NCBI GenBank assembly: GCA_026826555.1 | Contig: JAKSZT010054001.1 | Location: forward strand, 1,924,151 to 1,988,150 | Source: Tolypeutes matacus | Taxonomy: Eukaryota; Chordata; Mammalia; Cingulata; Chlamyphoridae | DNA length: 64,000 nt | Direction: 5' to 3' | Part shown: positions 21,690 to 34,060 of the stretch, one piece after another | Layout: each line of letters starts with the position of its first letter | Numbering within the stretch: position 1 is the first letter of the stretch | Program-made: the position numbers and the translations under genes | Notes under the pieces: model-generated | What the model saw: only the letters and a program-made list of their open reading frames with translations | Told to the model about the DNA's origin: nothing | The model's database searches: none

Positions 21690-21990
21690 AGCACAGGACA
21701 GAGTTTTCTGGAAGGCTTCATGAAGGGCAAGAGACACAAGTGTGAACATTCTTGTCAGGGGACTACATGAGCAAAATTTGGAATCAGGAGACAAAGTAGC
21801 CTGTGTGGAGGACAGCAAGATGGCCAACCTTGCAGAACAAAGACATAGACTAGGGACAATAGCTCATCAGATGGTCAGGAAAATGTCAGAAGAAGCAAAG
21901 GAGATGCTCAGCTAAATGGTCCCTGAGAGCGGCAGTGATGAGATTTGGAGAACACTTTCTGGAAAGTTAACTTTGGCTACCCTTTGTTCA
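21690..21990 (-). repeat. L2 LINE, antisense
   Basis: 'ttctggaaggcttcatgaag', 'aagtagcctgtgtggaggac', 'cagtgatgagatttggagaa' and 'actttggctaccctt' appear in the order of the antisense L2 3' coding region. Strongly diverged. Confidence 0.55.
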
Positions 21991-22189
21991 TGCTGGACTG
22001 GAGAGGGTAAGACTCTGAAATAAATATTCATCTTATGTAACGTGACAATCAAGCTGAAATAAAGCCTATGACATTACAGAATGTGAAGACCAAAATGTGA
22101 TAATGGAATTATGGGAAAACACTTTTACAGTTGAGGGGTGGAATTATTTGAATATATGAAAATCAGTACAATGATGGTGTACAACTGTC

Positions 22190-22345
22190 CCAAGGCCTTG
22201 CCACTTAAAGTACAGTCCTCACACTATCTGCATGGGCATTGCCTGGGATTTTGTTAAAATGCCGAATCTAAGGCCCCACCCTTAACCTGCTGAATAGGAA
22301 TGTGTATTTTCACAAGAACTCGGGATTATTCATGTCCACATTTAA
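22190..22345 (+). repeat. MER5A-like DNA transposon
   Basis: 'ctgcatgggcattgcctggg', 'ttgttaaaatgccgaatcta', 'aggccccacccttaacctgc', 'tgaataggaatgtgtatttt' and the closing words are in MER5A order, about full length. Confidence 0.8.
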
Positions 22346-23465
22346 GGCTTAGATGCACAGAACTAGTAGAGTCAGGAATCAAATTTGGGAAAATAGCGTG
22401 ACAATCTAAATTGCCATGTAACAAATGGATTGCCTGTTTGCACCTTCATTTTATGGTTGTAATAGAATAGGAAAACAAGAAACAACCTGATTTTTATGGG
22501 TGGGTATAGTTTATACTGTGGGGACAAATTCAACAGGACTTGTTTTATATAGTTAGAATCCTAACTAAATATATGGATATCTTTCACAACTGGATTTCTC
22601 CCCTCCCCCCTTTTTTGAATGCTAGCCTGTGTTTCAACTAAACCTTTTTCACTGCTGAATATAGGTATATCTTACAATGTCTAGACTTTCTGCTAAATTT
22701 TACCAAGTCAAATCAGATAATTAAGCTCCATTGAATCTTGTGCATATTTATTCTAATTAAATTCTATTTAACTGCTACCAGACAGTATTATTGGGGAAAA
22801 ATTCAAATTAAATTTGATCAAAGGCAACATGATTAGGTTGCTGGATTTGTCTATGTAGAGGAGGTAGGAGGCTTAGAAAATGGGGAGGCCCAAGCATCTT
22901 TAATGAAACTAAAGTATGTTTAATGCAGTAAAATAGATCTTGATAAATTTAACAGAAAACTATATAAAATACAATGGGATCTTCATATCTATTCTGAAAT
23001 CTTTCTTAAATAAGATTCATTTAAAGCTTAGAAATACATTTGTAAATGTTAAAGGTGATTACTTAGGCATAATATATTTTCATTTCACTATATATTGTCT
23101 TTTGAGATTATTTAATATTTTAGATGACCATAACTAATCTAATCAGTGGACCATAAAAGACATACCTTCAAAGATAACAGCTCTAAAAATATTGTCATGT
23201 TCTAACAGGAGGATTTAGTCTCTTTTCAAGCTATTGAGGATAAATTAAAGGTTGTAATAGATACAAAGATGTTAACATAACAGTCTTAGAATAAGCCATT
23301 GTATGCCAGTCAAATCAAAAGATAAGAATTGAACCGTGCCTTGTTTAAAAACACACACACACATACTTTGGGGTCACTAAATAGCTGACTTCTTCCTCAA
23401 CTGATTCATTGTATCTGAGCATGATGAGCTATGCAGCACCTTTCACTGGACTATTGAAAATAATG
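22346..23465. other. unassigned AT-rich sequence
   Basis: About 1.1 kb without a recognised repeat or gene; a very short CA run is at 23,351-23,363. Confidence 0.4.
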
Positions 23466-23467
23466 CT

Positions 23468-23570
23468 TGTTTTAGTTTCCTGGCTGCTAAAACAAATACT
23501 ATGCAGTGGGTTACCTGGAATTTATCAGCTTACAGTCTCTTTCCCTGGAGAACCCTGAATAATATAGTGC
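23468..23570 (-). repeat. MLT1-type LTR remnant, antisense, internally deleted
   Basis: 'tgttttagtttcctggctgc', 'taaaacaaatactatgcagt' and 'ggaatttatcagcttacagt' are the antisense of the MaLR LTR end ('...ttgtttaagccac...gcagccctagcaaac'). Most of the LTR is missing. Confidence 0.45.
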
Positions 23571-23946
23571 TGTTTGGAAAGATTCAGTGAAAATTATGAT
23601 GCTTTTAGGTCAGAGATGGATTTACCCTGAAGCTAATGAAGCTTAAGCTTCAAGGCCTCTCACCTGCACAGGACTGTGTTAAGGTCATGTGCAGAGTCCT
23701 AGCAATGTGTTTACATGGTCATCTCCCTTTTTTTAATTAGCAAAAATGAGAAACAGTTATGGTAACAAGCTATTCAATGAGGATAATCAATCCCAAAGGT
23801 ATTTAAGATTAGACCCTGTACTAGAAAATTTAAAATGCCATAAAATTTTGCAGCTTATCATGAAAAAGTCCTGAAGAGGTTTTCCCAAATTTAACCACTA
23901 TGCGTGACAATGTATATGACATTATCAATAAAGAGTTATGAAATGG

Positions 23947-24356
23947 GGAAAAGGATGTGGCTCAAGTGATTGGGCTCCCATCTACCATATAGGAGGTCCA
24001 GGGTTTGATTCCCGGGGCCTTCTGGTGAAAGGCAAGCTGGCTCACGTGGAGAGCTGGCCCACATGGAGAGTTGGCACAGCAAGGCAATGCAACAAAAAGA
24101 GACATAGAGGAGAGACAATAAGAGACACAACAGACCAGGGAATTGAGGTGGTGCAAGAGACTGAGTGCCTCTCTCCCACTCCAGAAGGTCCCCGGATTGG
24201 ATCCCCATGCTGCCTAAAGAGAAGACAAGCAGACACAGAAGAACACACAGAAAGCAGACATTGAGCACCAAAAAAACCCAACAAAACAAAACAAAACAAA
24301 ACCCCCAAAAATGAGGAGGGAGAGATAAATAAATAAATAAAATCTTAAAAAAAAAG
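23947..24356 (+). mobile_element. dimeric tRNA-derived SINE (DAS type), with target-site duplication
   Basis: Flanked by the perfect 12-base duplication 'gttatgaaatgg' at 23,935-23,946 and 24,357-24,368. Head 1 reads 'ggatgtggctcaagtgattg' with a B-box-like 'ccagggtttgattcccgggg'. The linker has 'agaggagagacaataagaga'. Head 2 starts near 24,138 ('gaattgaggtggtgcaagag', 'ccccggattggatccccatg'), then 'agacaagcagacacagaaga', a (CAAAA)n run at 24,278-24,302 and an A-rich end with 'ataaataaataaataaaatc'. One of the most complete copies in the window. Confidence 0.95.
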
Positions 24357-24368
24357 GTTATGAAATGG

Positions 24369-24776
24369 ACATTTTTCTCAGCTATCAGCATTTTTTAAAA
24401 ATTCCATCAATTTACAGGAAACACTGGATTTTCTTTCCATCTTCTCTTTTGGAAATATTATCAAAATATTAAGGAAGAATCAAAATACATGGGAACAAAA
24501 GGATTATAGACGTTTGTCATGGAGTTTATAGTAAGAGCAAAAATAACTACTGTAACAATATGTTATTTTTCCATATACAAGGTTGTTGGCACTATTCGTC
24601 AGCTTTTAAAAATCTGTAATATATTGTGATTTCTTTCATATTTTAAATAACCACTTTATACCTGATTTTATATTTCTAAGTTTGTCTTTTTCTGAAAGAC
24701 TGCTTATTTCAAATATTGTACAAGTTTCAGTACATCCCTGTATTAGATATTTGTATCACTGTTGAGTGACAAGTTG
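24369..24776. other. unassigned sequence
   Basis: AT-rich spacer between the SINE and the antisense L1 3' UTR; no gene or repeat seen. Confidence 0.4.
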
Positions 24777-25165
24777 TTTTTTTTTTAATATAATAAACTT
24801 TATTTTTAAAGAGGTTTTAGTGTACATCAAAAGTATAAGAGATTTCCTTATACTGCCCCCCCCATCTTCCTCTATTAATAACATGATGTGTGGCTGCATT
24901 TTTTACAATTGATGAATAAACATTGAAGCATTGCTACTAACAAAAGTCTGTAGTTTACATTGTGGTTTACACTTAATTCCAAAATGCCCTAAAAATGCCC
25001 TATGTTCCCCCTATTATTCCCTCCCCCTCCCCTCAGAACCTCTGCTAACCACTATCTTTATAACAATGTTACATGTTCTTCTATTACTACCATATTAATA
25101 AGTTTACTTTGTTCATGGTTGCATTCCCCCCTTATGTTTATTCATTCCTCAACCTTGAGGATTTG
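24777..25165 (-). mobile_element. L1 3' UTR, antisense
   Basis: Read on the minus strand it contains 'ccacaatgtaaactacagac', 'gtagcaatgcttcaatgttt', 'attcatcaattgtaaaaaat', 'cacatcatgttattaataga' and a final 'aataaagtttattatattaa' plus A-run. This is the classic layout of a mammalian L1 3' UTR. The upstream coding part is absent, so it is a 5'-truncated copy. Confidence 0.8.
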
Positions 25166-25255
25166 GGGATGGTGATGCCTGCTCTGCCTCAGACTGAGAC
25201 AGGGCTTAGATCTTATGGAAGCAAGCACTGAACCATTGAGCTACACCTGCTCTCC
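25166..25255 (-). mobile_element. tRNA-Ala-derived SINE monomer, diverged
   Basis: On the minus strand it starts 'ggagagcaggtgtagctcaa', 'tggttcagtgcttgcttcc', almost the same head as the SINE at 37,059. The B-box half is heavily altered and no A-tail is clear. Confidence 0.6.
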
Positions 25256-25854
25256 TTTCGCATTTTCTCATTACTCATTAAATCCTTGTCACTTCTCCCA
25301 CTTCCAGAATTTTTTAAAAGTCTATATTGCTCCTTATGAATGGCCAGTAAAATCTTATAAGCAAATATCAAAATTTTGGCCAGCACCACAGTGCTTCTGA
25401 CAACTCAATTCTCAGAAGTTGTCCTCATGCAAGCCACCGTAACTTTATCAATGTAGTATACTCATCTCTTAAGGTAAGGGGCTTTATTAATAAAGAAATT
25501 AGTAGAAAAAGAAAAGAAACATATTACAGGAAAACAAAACAAAAGATGATCTAAGTCATGGGTCACCAGAGCAAACAATTGCTGCACCACTCCAAATTCT
25601 TATCCTTGCACAATTTCTCTTCATTGTGTTCCTTCATGTTTTTGTTTCTTTTTATGCCTGCCATCCCTTGGTTTGACCCCACTTCGTTCTATCTGTGGCT
25701 TCCAGACCCCCTCCCCCATTTTTTAACCTTCTATGAAACTCATAATTTCGACAAGTAAATGATTTTGAGCAGGCCACAAAAGCACTTCTGTGCTACCCAT
25801 GTTAGATTTAAATAATCACTTGATTAAATAAACTACAAATGATGGTTCATACTT
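25256..25854. other. unassigned sequence
   Basis: No gene or repeat recognised. A short CAAAA-like run lies at 25,534-25,545. Confidence 0.4.
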
Positions 25855-25867
25855 CTAAGTCTTTTCT

Positions 25868-26294
25868 GTCTTTTTTTTTTTTTTAGGACTTATTTTTATT
25901 TATTCCCCCCTTGCCGCTTGCGCTCACTGTCTGCACTCTGTGTCCACTCGCTGTGCGTTCATCTGTGTCTGCTTGCCTTCTTTTCTTGTCTTCTCTTTAG
26001 GAGGCACCAGGAACTGATCCTGGGACCTTCCAATGTGGGAGACAGGCACTCAATTGCTTGAGCCACCTCAGCTCCCTGATTTGTTGTGTCTCTCATTGTC
26101 TTTTTCCTCTGTGTCTCTTTTTCATTATGTCATCTTGTTGCATCAGCTCTCTGCGCAGGCCGCCAGCTCTGCATGTGGGCCACCAGCTCTCTGTGCAGGC
26201 CCACTTTTGCCTTTACCAGGAGGCCCCAGGAATCAAACCCAGAACCTCCCATATGGTAGACAGGAGCCCAATTGCTTGAGCCATTCTGCTTCCC
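25868..26294 (-). mobile_element. dimeric tRNA-derived SINE (DAS type), with target-site duplication
   Basis: Flanked by 'ctaagtcttttct' (25,855-25,867) and 'ctaagccttttct' (26,295-26,307), one mismatch in 13. On the minus strand: head 'ggaagcagaatggctcaagc', B-box-like 'ctgggtttgattcctggggc', a linker with two near-identical 'gcagagagctggtggcc'-type segments, second head 'gagctgaggtggctcaagca' and tail 'agaagacaagaaaagaaggc'. The 103-codon plus-strand frame inside is a by-product. Confidence 0.92.
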
Positions 26295-26307
26295 CTAAGC
26301 CTTTTCT

Positions 26308-26689
26308 AAGGCTGTTTTTTTTTTTCCCCCAGCTGCCTGGATAATTTTTAACCATCTGTCAATATTCTGTCCAACAATCCAAAGGCCTTTGAAATCCCCC
26401 AAGTACTCTGTGTGAATTAAACTTGGACCAATTACAAAGATATGGGTGACTTCCAAATAAAGGGCACTTGAATGCTAGGTAAGGAAAGCAAATTTCTGCC
26501 CAACAGTTGTCTCTAGGAAGACGAGTATCCTTTCCCATTGTTCCCCTAGTCTTATGTCCCAGGTCAGGCACCTAGGAATGTAGGGGTCCTGTGACACCGC
26601 CCTGAAATAGGACTTCAAGCTGGCACCCACAGAAAGTGAGCCCTACCACAGAACCATCTCTGGTTCATGCTCCCACTTCAGAAATTACC
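26308..26689. other. unassigned sequence
   Basis: No gene or repeat recognised; it leads into the L2 body. Confidence 0.4.
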
Positions 26690-27280
26690 AAAGGCAAGGT
26701 GACAAAGCTATACGGTCCCTCTTCCCTTCTCTACCAAACTTCTTGAAAGAGTGATCTATTTTCGCATCTCCCGTTTCACCTTTCATTCTCTCCTGTGTCT
26801 GCTACAATCATTCCACTGTAGACCTCACAGCCACTCTTCTTTCTGCAATCACCAGTAACCCCCAAATCAAGAAGTTTATTGGGATCTTTTGGACCTCGCA
26901 TATCTCTTTCTCTCCAAAGCTGACCACTGTGGTGCCCCCGTGGTTTCTGGGTACCTCATTCTCCTGGATGACTTCACATTTGCTGGACTTCCTTCCCAGT
27001 CTTCCTAGAAGGTCTTCATCCTTCTCCTTCCCTGACACCCATCCCTCACAGAGTTGTTCTTTAGGGCTTACTTTCAGATGCTCTTCTCTAGCTCTGTTCT
27101 CCCTCTTGAGGTCTCATCCATTCCAAAGCTTAAATATGCACTTGTGCCCAGGACTCTGATGCTGTCCCTCTTCCAACCTAATCTTGCCTTTTGAGATACC
27201 ACCTATCTTTCAAGGCCCACCTCCATGCCACCTTCTACATGAAACATTGTATAATTGGTCCCTTGGTAATATCCAAGGTA
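26690..27280 (+). repeat. L2 LINE, with remnants of the reverse-transcriptase region
   Basis: The run 'cttcttgaaagagtgatcta', 'cattctctcctgtgtctgct', 'gcaatcaccagtaaccccca', 'accactgtggtgcccccgtg', 'ctcattctcctggatgactt', 'gttgttctttagggcttact' and 'ttgaggtctcatccattcc' tracks the part of L2 that encodes the end of its CR1-clade reverse transcriptase. Stops and gaps interrupt every frame, so it is dead. It is the longest L2 coding remnant in the window. It ends near 27,240 at 'ccacctccatgccaccttct'. Confidence 0.7.
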
Positions 27281-27425
27281 GCTTGTAGAGAGGTTGGTAT
27301 TAAAAGGCCTGGGTTCAAGTCCTGGCTTTACTTATCAACTGTGCTTTATGAAACTGTTTTGTCTTCTGTAAAATGAGAATACTTATAGTACCATAAAGAA
27401 GGGTTGTTATGAGAGGCAAACAAGC
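27280..27425 (+). repeat. MIR SINE
   Basis: 'aggcctgggttcaagtcctg', 'ttttgtcttctgtaaaatga' and 'agaagggttgttatgagagg' are the MIR head, core and tail. Confidence 0.8.
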
Positions 27426-27430
27426 ACCTG

Positions 27431-29956
27431 TGTGAAGAGCCAACTTAATTGAGGGCAATCGTTTTTTCACATTCAACTTAGTGTCCTGATAACTTCTAAG
27501 ACAATATTATGTTTTACATACGAAATTCTGAATAAATGTTTGCTGAATCAAATTAACCTCAGAATAGTTTATCCAAAGATATATTTAGTCCCTCTATGGA
27601 AAGCCTCTACCAAGAATTCTCAGATTTAATAAACTGACCTGTAAGCAGGATGAGGGGAGAGTAAATAGAATTTGGAAAATCCCTGATGATCTTGCAAATT
27701 CCCTTATGTTCTCCTGTAATTGTTCTGTGCTAGGGACCAAAGTTCATTAGCAACTAAATCTCCTTTCTCTGGGGGCTAAAAATTCAAGGGAAAGGTTAAT
27801 CTGCTATGTGGCATCCAACCATCAATTTAGGTGGCCCTCCAGGAAAAATGAAATAAAAATGTTCAAGAATTTCCAAAACTAGAAAAGACAACCTGTGTAA
27901 TGTTTTTAAAAAATCATAAATAAAAACAATTCATTCTTTTTAATTCTTTCCCTCAATAACAACATAGTTTCTTTGTATATTTCCATTACTCCCAAAGATG
28001 CAGACACTTCTTGTCTTAACCAGAAGGCTTTTTAAATTTTAAATTGATGTGAGACCTCATTTTCCAATAGCATAATGCACTGCATGTCATTCACAGCCCT
28101 TTGCTCAGGGCTGTAATGTCATTGCTAATGTGAAAAATATTAGAAAGAACAAAGTCTGGCCTGAACACTTTTCCTCTCCCCAACTATTCACCCTTCTCTG
28201 AAACACATTATCTTTCTTATCAATCATAATTGCTTTTAACTCCTTTATTGCCTCTTCCTTCCTATGCTGAGGCCCCTTACTTTTCAACATCTTCAGATTT
28301 AAAAACTTGCCAGTCCCTTGTCTTCCATCCCAACTAATAAGATAGCTCTATCTAGGATTTGACATTGCCTTAAAATATATTTCCTGCCATTCCAAGGACC
28401 ATTGAGCCTCTAAAATCATCTCTCTTCTGAGAATTGATCACCAGTTCACTTTCATTACATAGAATCCATGTTTGAGAAAACACAACTGATCATTTCCACA
28501 TTACCAGCACCACTTCCATGATTACTGCTTTGACTTTTTACTGCATAGTAGGGTAGGGTTCTTACTGGAAAATCAGGGTAGCCTTCCAACTAACTCGATG
28601 CCTTGTTATGTCTACTAATCCCTTCAACATTTTACATAATTTAGAGGTTCTGGCTGAACAGAAGACAAGAATATTCTAAATTCTACATCAGTTTGGGGTA
28701 CCCTGGATTGTCTCATTTCTCCTTCATCAGGAAGCTCCCAAAATGACATAAGAGTGCAAATTAAACACTCTAGTTAACATACCCCTGATATGATAGTGGC
28801 AAAGAAAACTCAAATTTTTTAATGCCTGTTGCATGCTGAATCTCTTTTTCACCTGAAGGAAGTCAACACATGTTAAGTTTACTAGAGTTAGACTTGTGAA
28901 GCTCTGATCTTTCCTGAGAGTGAAGGGATAAGTTGGCCCTGTGCCATCCAGTTGATTTACATTTTTTCACTCCAAACTCTATTTGCATACTGTTTCTCCT
29001 TCTTAGACTGAATTTCAGACTGAATTGTCACAGAGCTTGGAGCCATCCATGTGCTACAGGTCATGGAAGAGTTGTTCATCTTTGGCTCTTTTGTTTTCCA
29101 GCTTAATGAGCTGCGAACAGAATTGCAAAGGATTGGAAGACCTGAAATGCTTTCTACTTTTAATGATGACTCATCGTCCCACACTCTTTTGACCACATGG
29201 TAGTTGATATTTCATTTGATCATTGTGAACTGTTAGAAACCCACCATCATGGAAACATATACAATCTCTGGAATATTTTGGGTGGGATGATTGAATAAAT
29301 AGATTTTTTTTCAGGAGTAAGAGAAATAATATTTGGTTTCTTTTTTTGTTCGTTTGTTTTTGCATCCTAATTTTCTATGATAAAACACAAATAGTAGGTA
29401 GGGGTCAGGAGCCTGTTTTTATAGGCAACAGGACTTTTAGCTGCTGCCATCTGCTTTTTTAGAAATGAGAGTTACAACTTGTTAAGAGAGGGTTTGAGCA
29501 AGGTTGTCAAATAATGATTGCCTGGCTCACATTTTGTTTCTCACTGCTGTAATACAGCGCTACCATGCCAAAGTTGGTGTTGAAATATCCAGGCATCTTT
29601 TCTTCAAGGGTATTAATTTATTCATTAGAAACTATTTGCACATTCTAGTGGTAAAACAATGGTTGAGGTCATGAGTAAGCATTGAATAAAGTTGGTAGAG
29701 TTAAAGGTAGACGTAAGTATGATTAGCTAGAAGGAGCAGGCAGAAAGAAGCTGAATCCAGGGTTAAGGAGCATTTTGAAAATGAAAGAGGATATTGCATT
29801 TCATCAAATCTAAGATGCCTATCTTTCCACATCTTAACATTTCTGTGATTAGAGGCATCTTAGAATCAATGATATCTGAACATTTTTTTCTTAAAATTGA
29901 TGGCATTATAAATTTGATGAAATAGGGTGGTAAAATGGTAGTTTCTAAATCTAAGG
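27431..29956. other. unassigned sequence
   Basis: About 2.5 kb with no recognised gene. A pyrimidine-rich part at 28,140-28,340 could be a very old LINE remnant but lacks a diagnostic block. Open frames stay below 80 codons. Confidence 0.4.
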
Positions 29957-30335
29957 ACTCTGCAAAAAGAAGCAGATTAGGAACCCAAGTGTCCACACAG
30001 ATGAATAGATAACAAAATGTGGGATACACATACATTAGATATTATTCAGTTTTGAAAAGGAATGAATTTCTGATACATACTATAACATGGATGAACCTTG
30101 AAGACATCATGTTGATAAAATAAGCCAGATATAAAAAGACAAATATCGTACGATTCCACTTATATGAAATACCTATAATAAGCAAATTCATAGGGACAGA
30201 AAGTAGAAAGATAATGGGGAAGAGGCGGGACTAATGAGGAGGAGCAGGAATGGGTAGTTATTGCTTAATGGCTATAGAGTTTCTCTTTTGGGTGATGAAA
30301 AAAATCTTGGTAATGGATGGCAGTGTTTTATATAT
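29957..30335 (+). mobile_element. L1M-type LINE 3' end
   Basis: 'aacccaagtgtccacacaga', 'atgaacct' with 'tgaagacatcatgttgata', 'aaataagccagatataaaaa', 'attccacttatatgaaatac', 'tagggacagaaagtagaaag' and 'tatagagtttctcttttggg' are the ordered blocks of an ancient L1M 3' UTR. It is 5'-truncated. A (TA)n(TG)n run follows. Confidence 0.9.
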
Positions 30336-30369
30336 ATAAACATATACGTGTGTGTGTGTGTGTGTGTAT
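30330..30369. repeat. (TA)n/(TG)n microsatellite
   Basis: TATATATA from about 30,330, then a TG run at 30,348-30,368, at the end of the L1 3' UTR. Confidence 0.9.
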
Positions 30370-33300
30370 AACCATAAGAATTTTTTTTGAAGACAGATTA
30401 GGTAAACATACCAGCAAATGGAATTATAGGGAGGTGGCTGCTCTGCCTGCCATACCTACTGTGTCTGTGGGCAATTTGCTAGAAACTGCAAATGGGCTGA
30501 GATTTCAGTGGTCTGATCAAGTGATCAGAGAGGGCTGACCAGGTCAGAGTTGACCAACATGCTTATGTCACTGGCAACTTGAGTCAATAGGTAGGGTCTG
30601 CCCATATAATAGTTTTGAGAATTTTGAGGTGGTGCTTTGATGAGCAAGATCGCTGGTTCCATGAGAAAATACTCTGACTGCTGAGTGATTTAGGCATGGG
30701 AATTGGAGAGTTTATGGGAGTGGCATGGATTTGCCATTGTTGGCTCAGGCTGTCCTAATCAGGTGGTATAACCTAGGAAAATAAATTCTCCCAGAGTAAA
30801 AGTGTTTGGTTTGCCTTCAAATTTAAAATCTGGTTAAATAATCTACTTATTGAATTAATAACTTTATAAAAATGAAGGGACTGTGAGAGTTTTAAGAAAT
30901 GCTAATCTAAAGGTCAAGGAACAACTTTCTCTACTCTATAACTCTCTCCATTATACAGATGAAGAAAATACCTTGCAAATACCTAAAAGGAGAACAAAGC
31001 TAGTCATATCTATAGGGTAACCAGGGAAAAAGATAGTTTTATTAATAGGCTACCATATCCAAGAATACATGCATGTTAGTGGGCTTGAGAATGTATGTGT
31101 GCAAGTTCTTTCAAGACCCAGAAAGCCCTTAAAATGTTGTGTAACAAGGTGCATTGTTTCAACTACATTAGCAGCCTTATTAAAATATCCCTCAATTTTA
31201 ATTTCACTCCAGTTAGAGAAGGTGGAAGCTCTAGGCTCAGTCTCTTATGTGCCTAGCGGGTTGAAAGAACATTCCTCATCAGCAGTTATCAAATCATTTG
31301 TTTAAACACCATTTCTCCACATTCAGCTCCCATCTTTTCATATGAGAATTATGTTTCCTGAGAATATAATTTAGTGATATATGCTCTGAGAAGATAGCAC
31401 TGGAGCCCCTGGAGCTCATTAATCCTGCAACCTTTTGCAAGCTGCTGCCCTGAAATGGTTGAACTTCACTTTAAACTAGACTGAATTTCAAAGCAAAGGG
31501 CTCTGAGGTGGCAAACAGAGATGGCAAACAGCTTATTAATTCAGAGTATAATTCAGTGACAGAAGAATTGTTTTAAATGCACAACCCAAAACTATTTAAA
31601 TTCGCATTATAATTATAAGCAAAAACTAGGCACTTCAAATTTGAAATCTAGATAACTAATCTACTGCTAAACAAAATTTTTTAAAATAAAAGACTCTCAT
31701 CTTACCAAGAAATGCTAATCAACCTGCTTTTTGAAGTGTGCCTCATTTGCATCACAAACATTGTTATGAAAATTCAACATTATGCTTTTGTGTATTGCAC
31801 TGTACTGCTCTGCTGAACATCAAAAAAAAAAAAAAAAAAAAAAAAACCAGGCAACATTTCCTCAAAGTGAATAAAAATAGAATAAAAAATCATGATCAAA
31901 GATAACTTCAATTCCTTGTTAATTTTATCTTAATTCCACTCCTGGGATAAGATGTCTTCTTCATAAGTTTTCTTTCCTGTAACAAATTCTCCAGCAAGCT
32001 TATGGTCCCTAAATATATCCCCACATGAAATACATGCATGAAGAAACATCAGCTCAATTTGTATAGCCTCTACCGTAAATATGCAGTGCGTTCATAAACT
32101 CATTAGACTGCACTGTGAGAAAAACTCATTACACTCCCATTTGAATATGGGAATTAAAATTTAAAAATTAATCTTACAGAACTTTTATTCTTTTTTTAAA
32201 AAAGTAACCACTAACTATTGAAAGATTCTCTAGTGCTATCTTTTCAAATTTCTTATGTCTGAAGATGACAGATACTGTTTTTCAATAACATTCATGGTAA
32301 AAAATTATAAATATGTATAATCTAAAGCATTTATGGTTACATACTAATTTCTTTATTTTTCAATAAATTGAAAGTATTATTTTCCTAAAAATAGAGATAA
32401 GAAAATCAAGCAGGGAAAACTTCAGTTATTAGTGTTAATTATTTTAAGACGAGGTGAGGAACATGCGAAATAGTAACAAACATTTTATAACAAATTAAAA
32501 TTAATTGAAATTTAAGTGTTGGAAAAATACATATTGAAAAGTGTTATGCATTTTCCCCTAGAAAGTCTATTTCATATTTTAAAAAAGATGTACTTGTTTT
32601 TTATAACACATTGATATTTTAAGGACATTTTTTTCTTAAATTGATTTTCTCTATGAAAATTTTGTAATTAGATGTCTAATGATATCATATTTATCTTTTG
32701 ACTATACCAAAAAAAAATATGTGGCACTCACTCCTAGGTGAAATAACAATCAGGTATAGAAAACTTATATGTTTTTTAAAAATACTCAAATGTAAGAGCA
32801 AGGCTATAACTCAGGGGGAAAAAAGAAAAAGAAAAAAACAAACAAAAAAACTGTTTCAGTGATAACCATTACTGTGAAATTCTCAGATGCTTACACAATT
32901 ACTTGGTGCCAAGTGTCTCTGTTATTATTATTCCTGAAAAAGGCAGTGTGGAGAAGAAGGAACATTTTAAATAGCCCAGAAGTCAACTAAATCTTACTGA
33001 TTGTGATTCATTTCTACAGTAAACTTCTGTACTTTCTCTGACAGATCAAACTAAATTCTGCTTGGGGAAAGTATGGGGCACTCTTCTTGGTTAAAGTAAT
33101 GCTATAAGCTTTATTCCTGCTGAGTAAATAGCCTCAAGTCAAACTACTTGCCCTGACTAATGATCAAACATATCCAGGAATTCTGTACAAGAAATGCATT
33201 CTTCTCTCCTTTGAAGTGCATTGCTGGTAGAGTAATTGGGTTTGCTAGAGATTTTCCTTAGAACTGCAAAAGAATTTTTTTGTCTAAGCATATAATCAAT

Positions 33301-33729
33301 GTACAGATTCTCTCTCTCTCTTTATTTTTTACTTATTCTTCATTAAATATCAGCTTGTAAGAGGGTGGACACTGAATAAACATCTGCCTCAAAGGAGTGT
33401 CAGAATGATGCACTACCATCATCTCTGTAGTGACTGGAGAATTCTCGGCAATATTAGGTTAAAAAATTCCATCAGAAGAATACATAATTATGAAACATTT
33501 CATTCAGTCATATAATCCCCTTTAGAAATACAATTGGCCTCCAATATCTTAATATCATTATAACTAGGCAGTAAGGAATAAGGAAAGATGACTTTGACAT
33601 AGAACCTGTCCACGAAGAATTTATAAACTATCAAGTTAGGAATTATAAAAATAATGCTTGAAATTATATAAAAATAACTATATAAGCCAGAATGTGATAA
33701 GGTTATAATAAGAATGCTGCAAAAGAGAT
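30370..33729. other. repeat-poor sequence
   Basis: Over 3.3 kb with no confident repeat family. A possible unclassified LTR-like piece lies at 30,540-30,830, ending near 'aaataaattctcccagagta'. A 27-A tract is at 31,820-31,846. The part from 31,340 to 31,800 is described separately as a candidate regulatory stretch. Frames are short throughout. Confidence 0.4.
31340..31800. promoter_or_regulatory. candidate regulatory stretch (speculative)
   Basis: A repeat-free stretch with many TAAT/ATTA cores, a perfect octamer ATTTGCAT at 31,745-31,752 and words such as 'gctcattaatcctgcaacct' and 'cagcttattaattcagag'. This style is common in conserved developmental enhancers, but AT-rich DNA gives such words by chance. 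No conservation can be judged from one sequence. Confidence 0.2.
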
Positions 33730-34060
33730 GCCACAGTGTATCAGAAGAGAAAGTGGTGACTTCGGCTTGGCGGTGGTTAGCAGAGGCTGCTCAATGGTTA
33801 GCATGTGAGCTAGACATGCAAAGATGGATAGGATTTCACCAGGTAGATTGTGGCTGGAATGGCATTTTAGGTCATGGACAAAAAGAAAGAGGTAGGCTCT
33901 GTCTGGGGAATGGAGAATAAACCAGGATGACTGAAGAATTAGAGAGAATAGGCAGAAGATAAATTTAGGAAGATCGACAGGGGCCAGATATTGGAGAACT
34001 TGAATGAGATGTTATTCATGGATAATGGGCAGAGAAGTATAGAATGCTCTGCTACTTCTA
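33730..34060 (-). repeat. L2 LINE, antisense
   Basis: 'ggttagcagaggctgctcaa', 'tagattgtggctggaatggc', 'aggatgactgaagaattaga' and 'ggggccagatattggagaac' follow the antisense L2 body ('aggccagtgtggctggagc...ggggccagatcatg'). Confidence 0.55.

Noticed and set aside
26690..27280. Host gene exons with reverse-transcriptase-like peptides
   Set aside because: The blocks follow L2 in order with stops and gaps in all frames; it is a dead LINE.
31820..31846. Poly-A tract as the tail of a processed gene copy
   Set aside because: No recognisable coding or RNA sequence precedes it and no flanking duplication was found.
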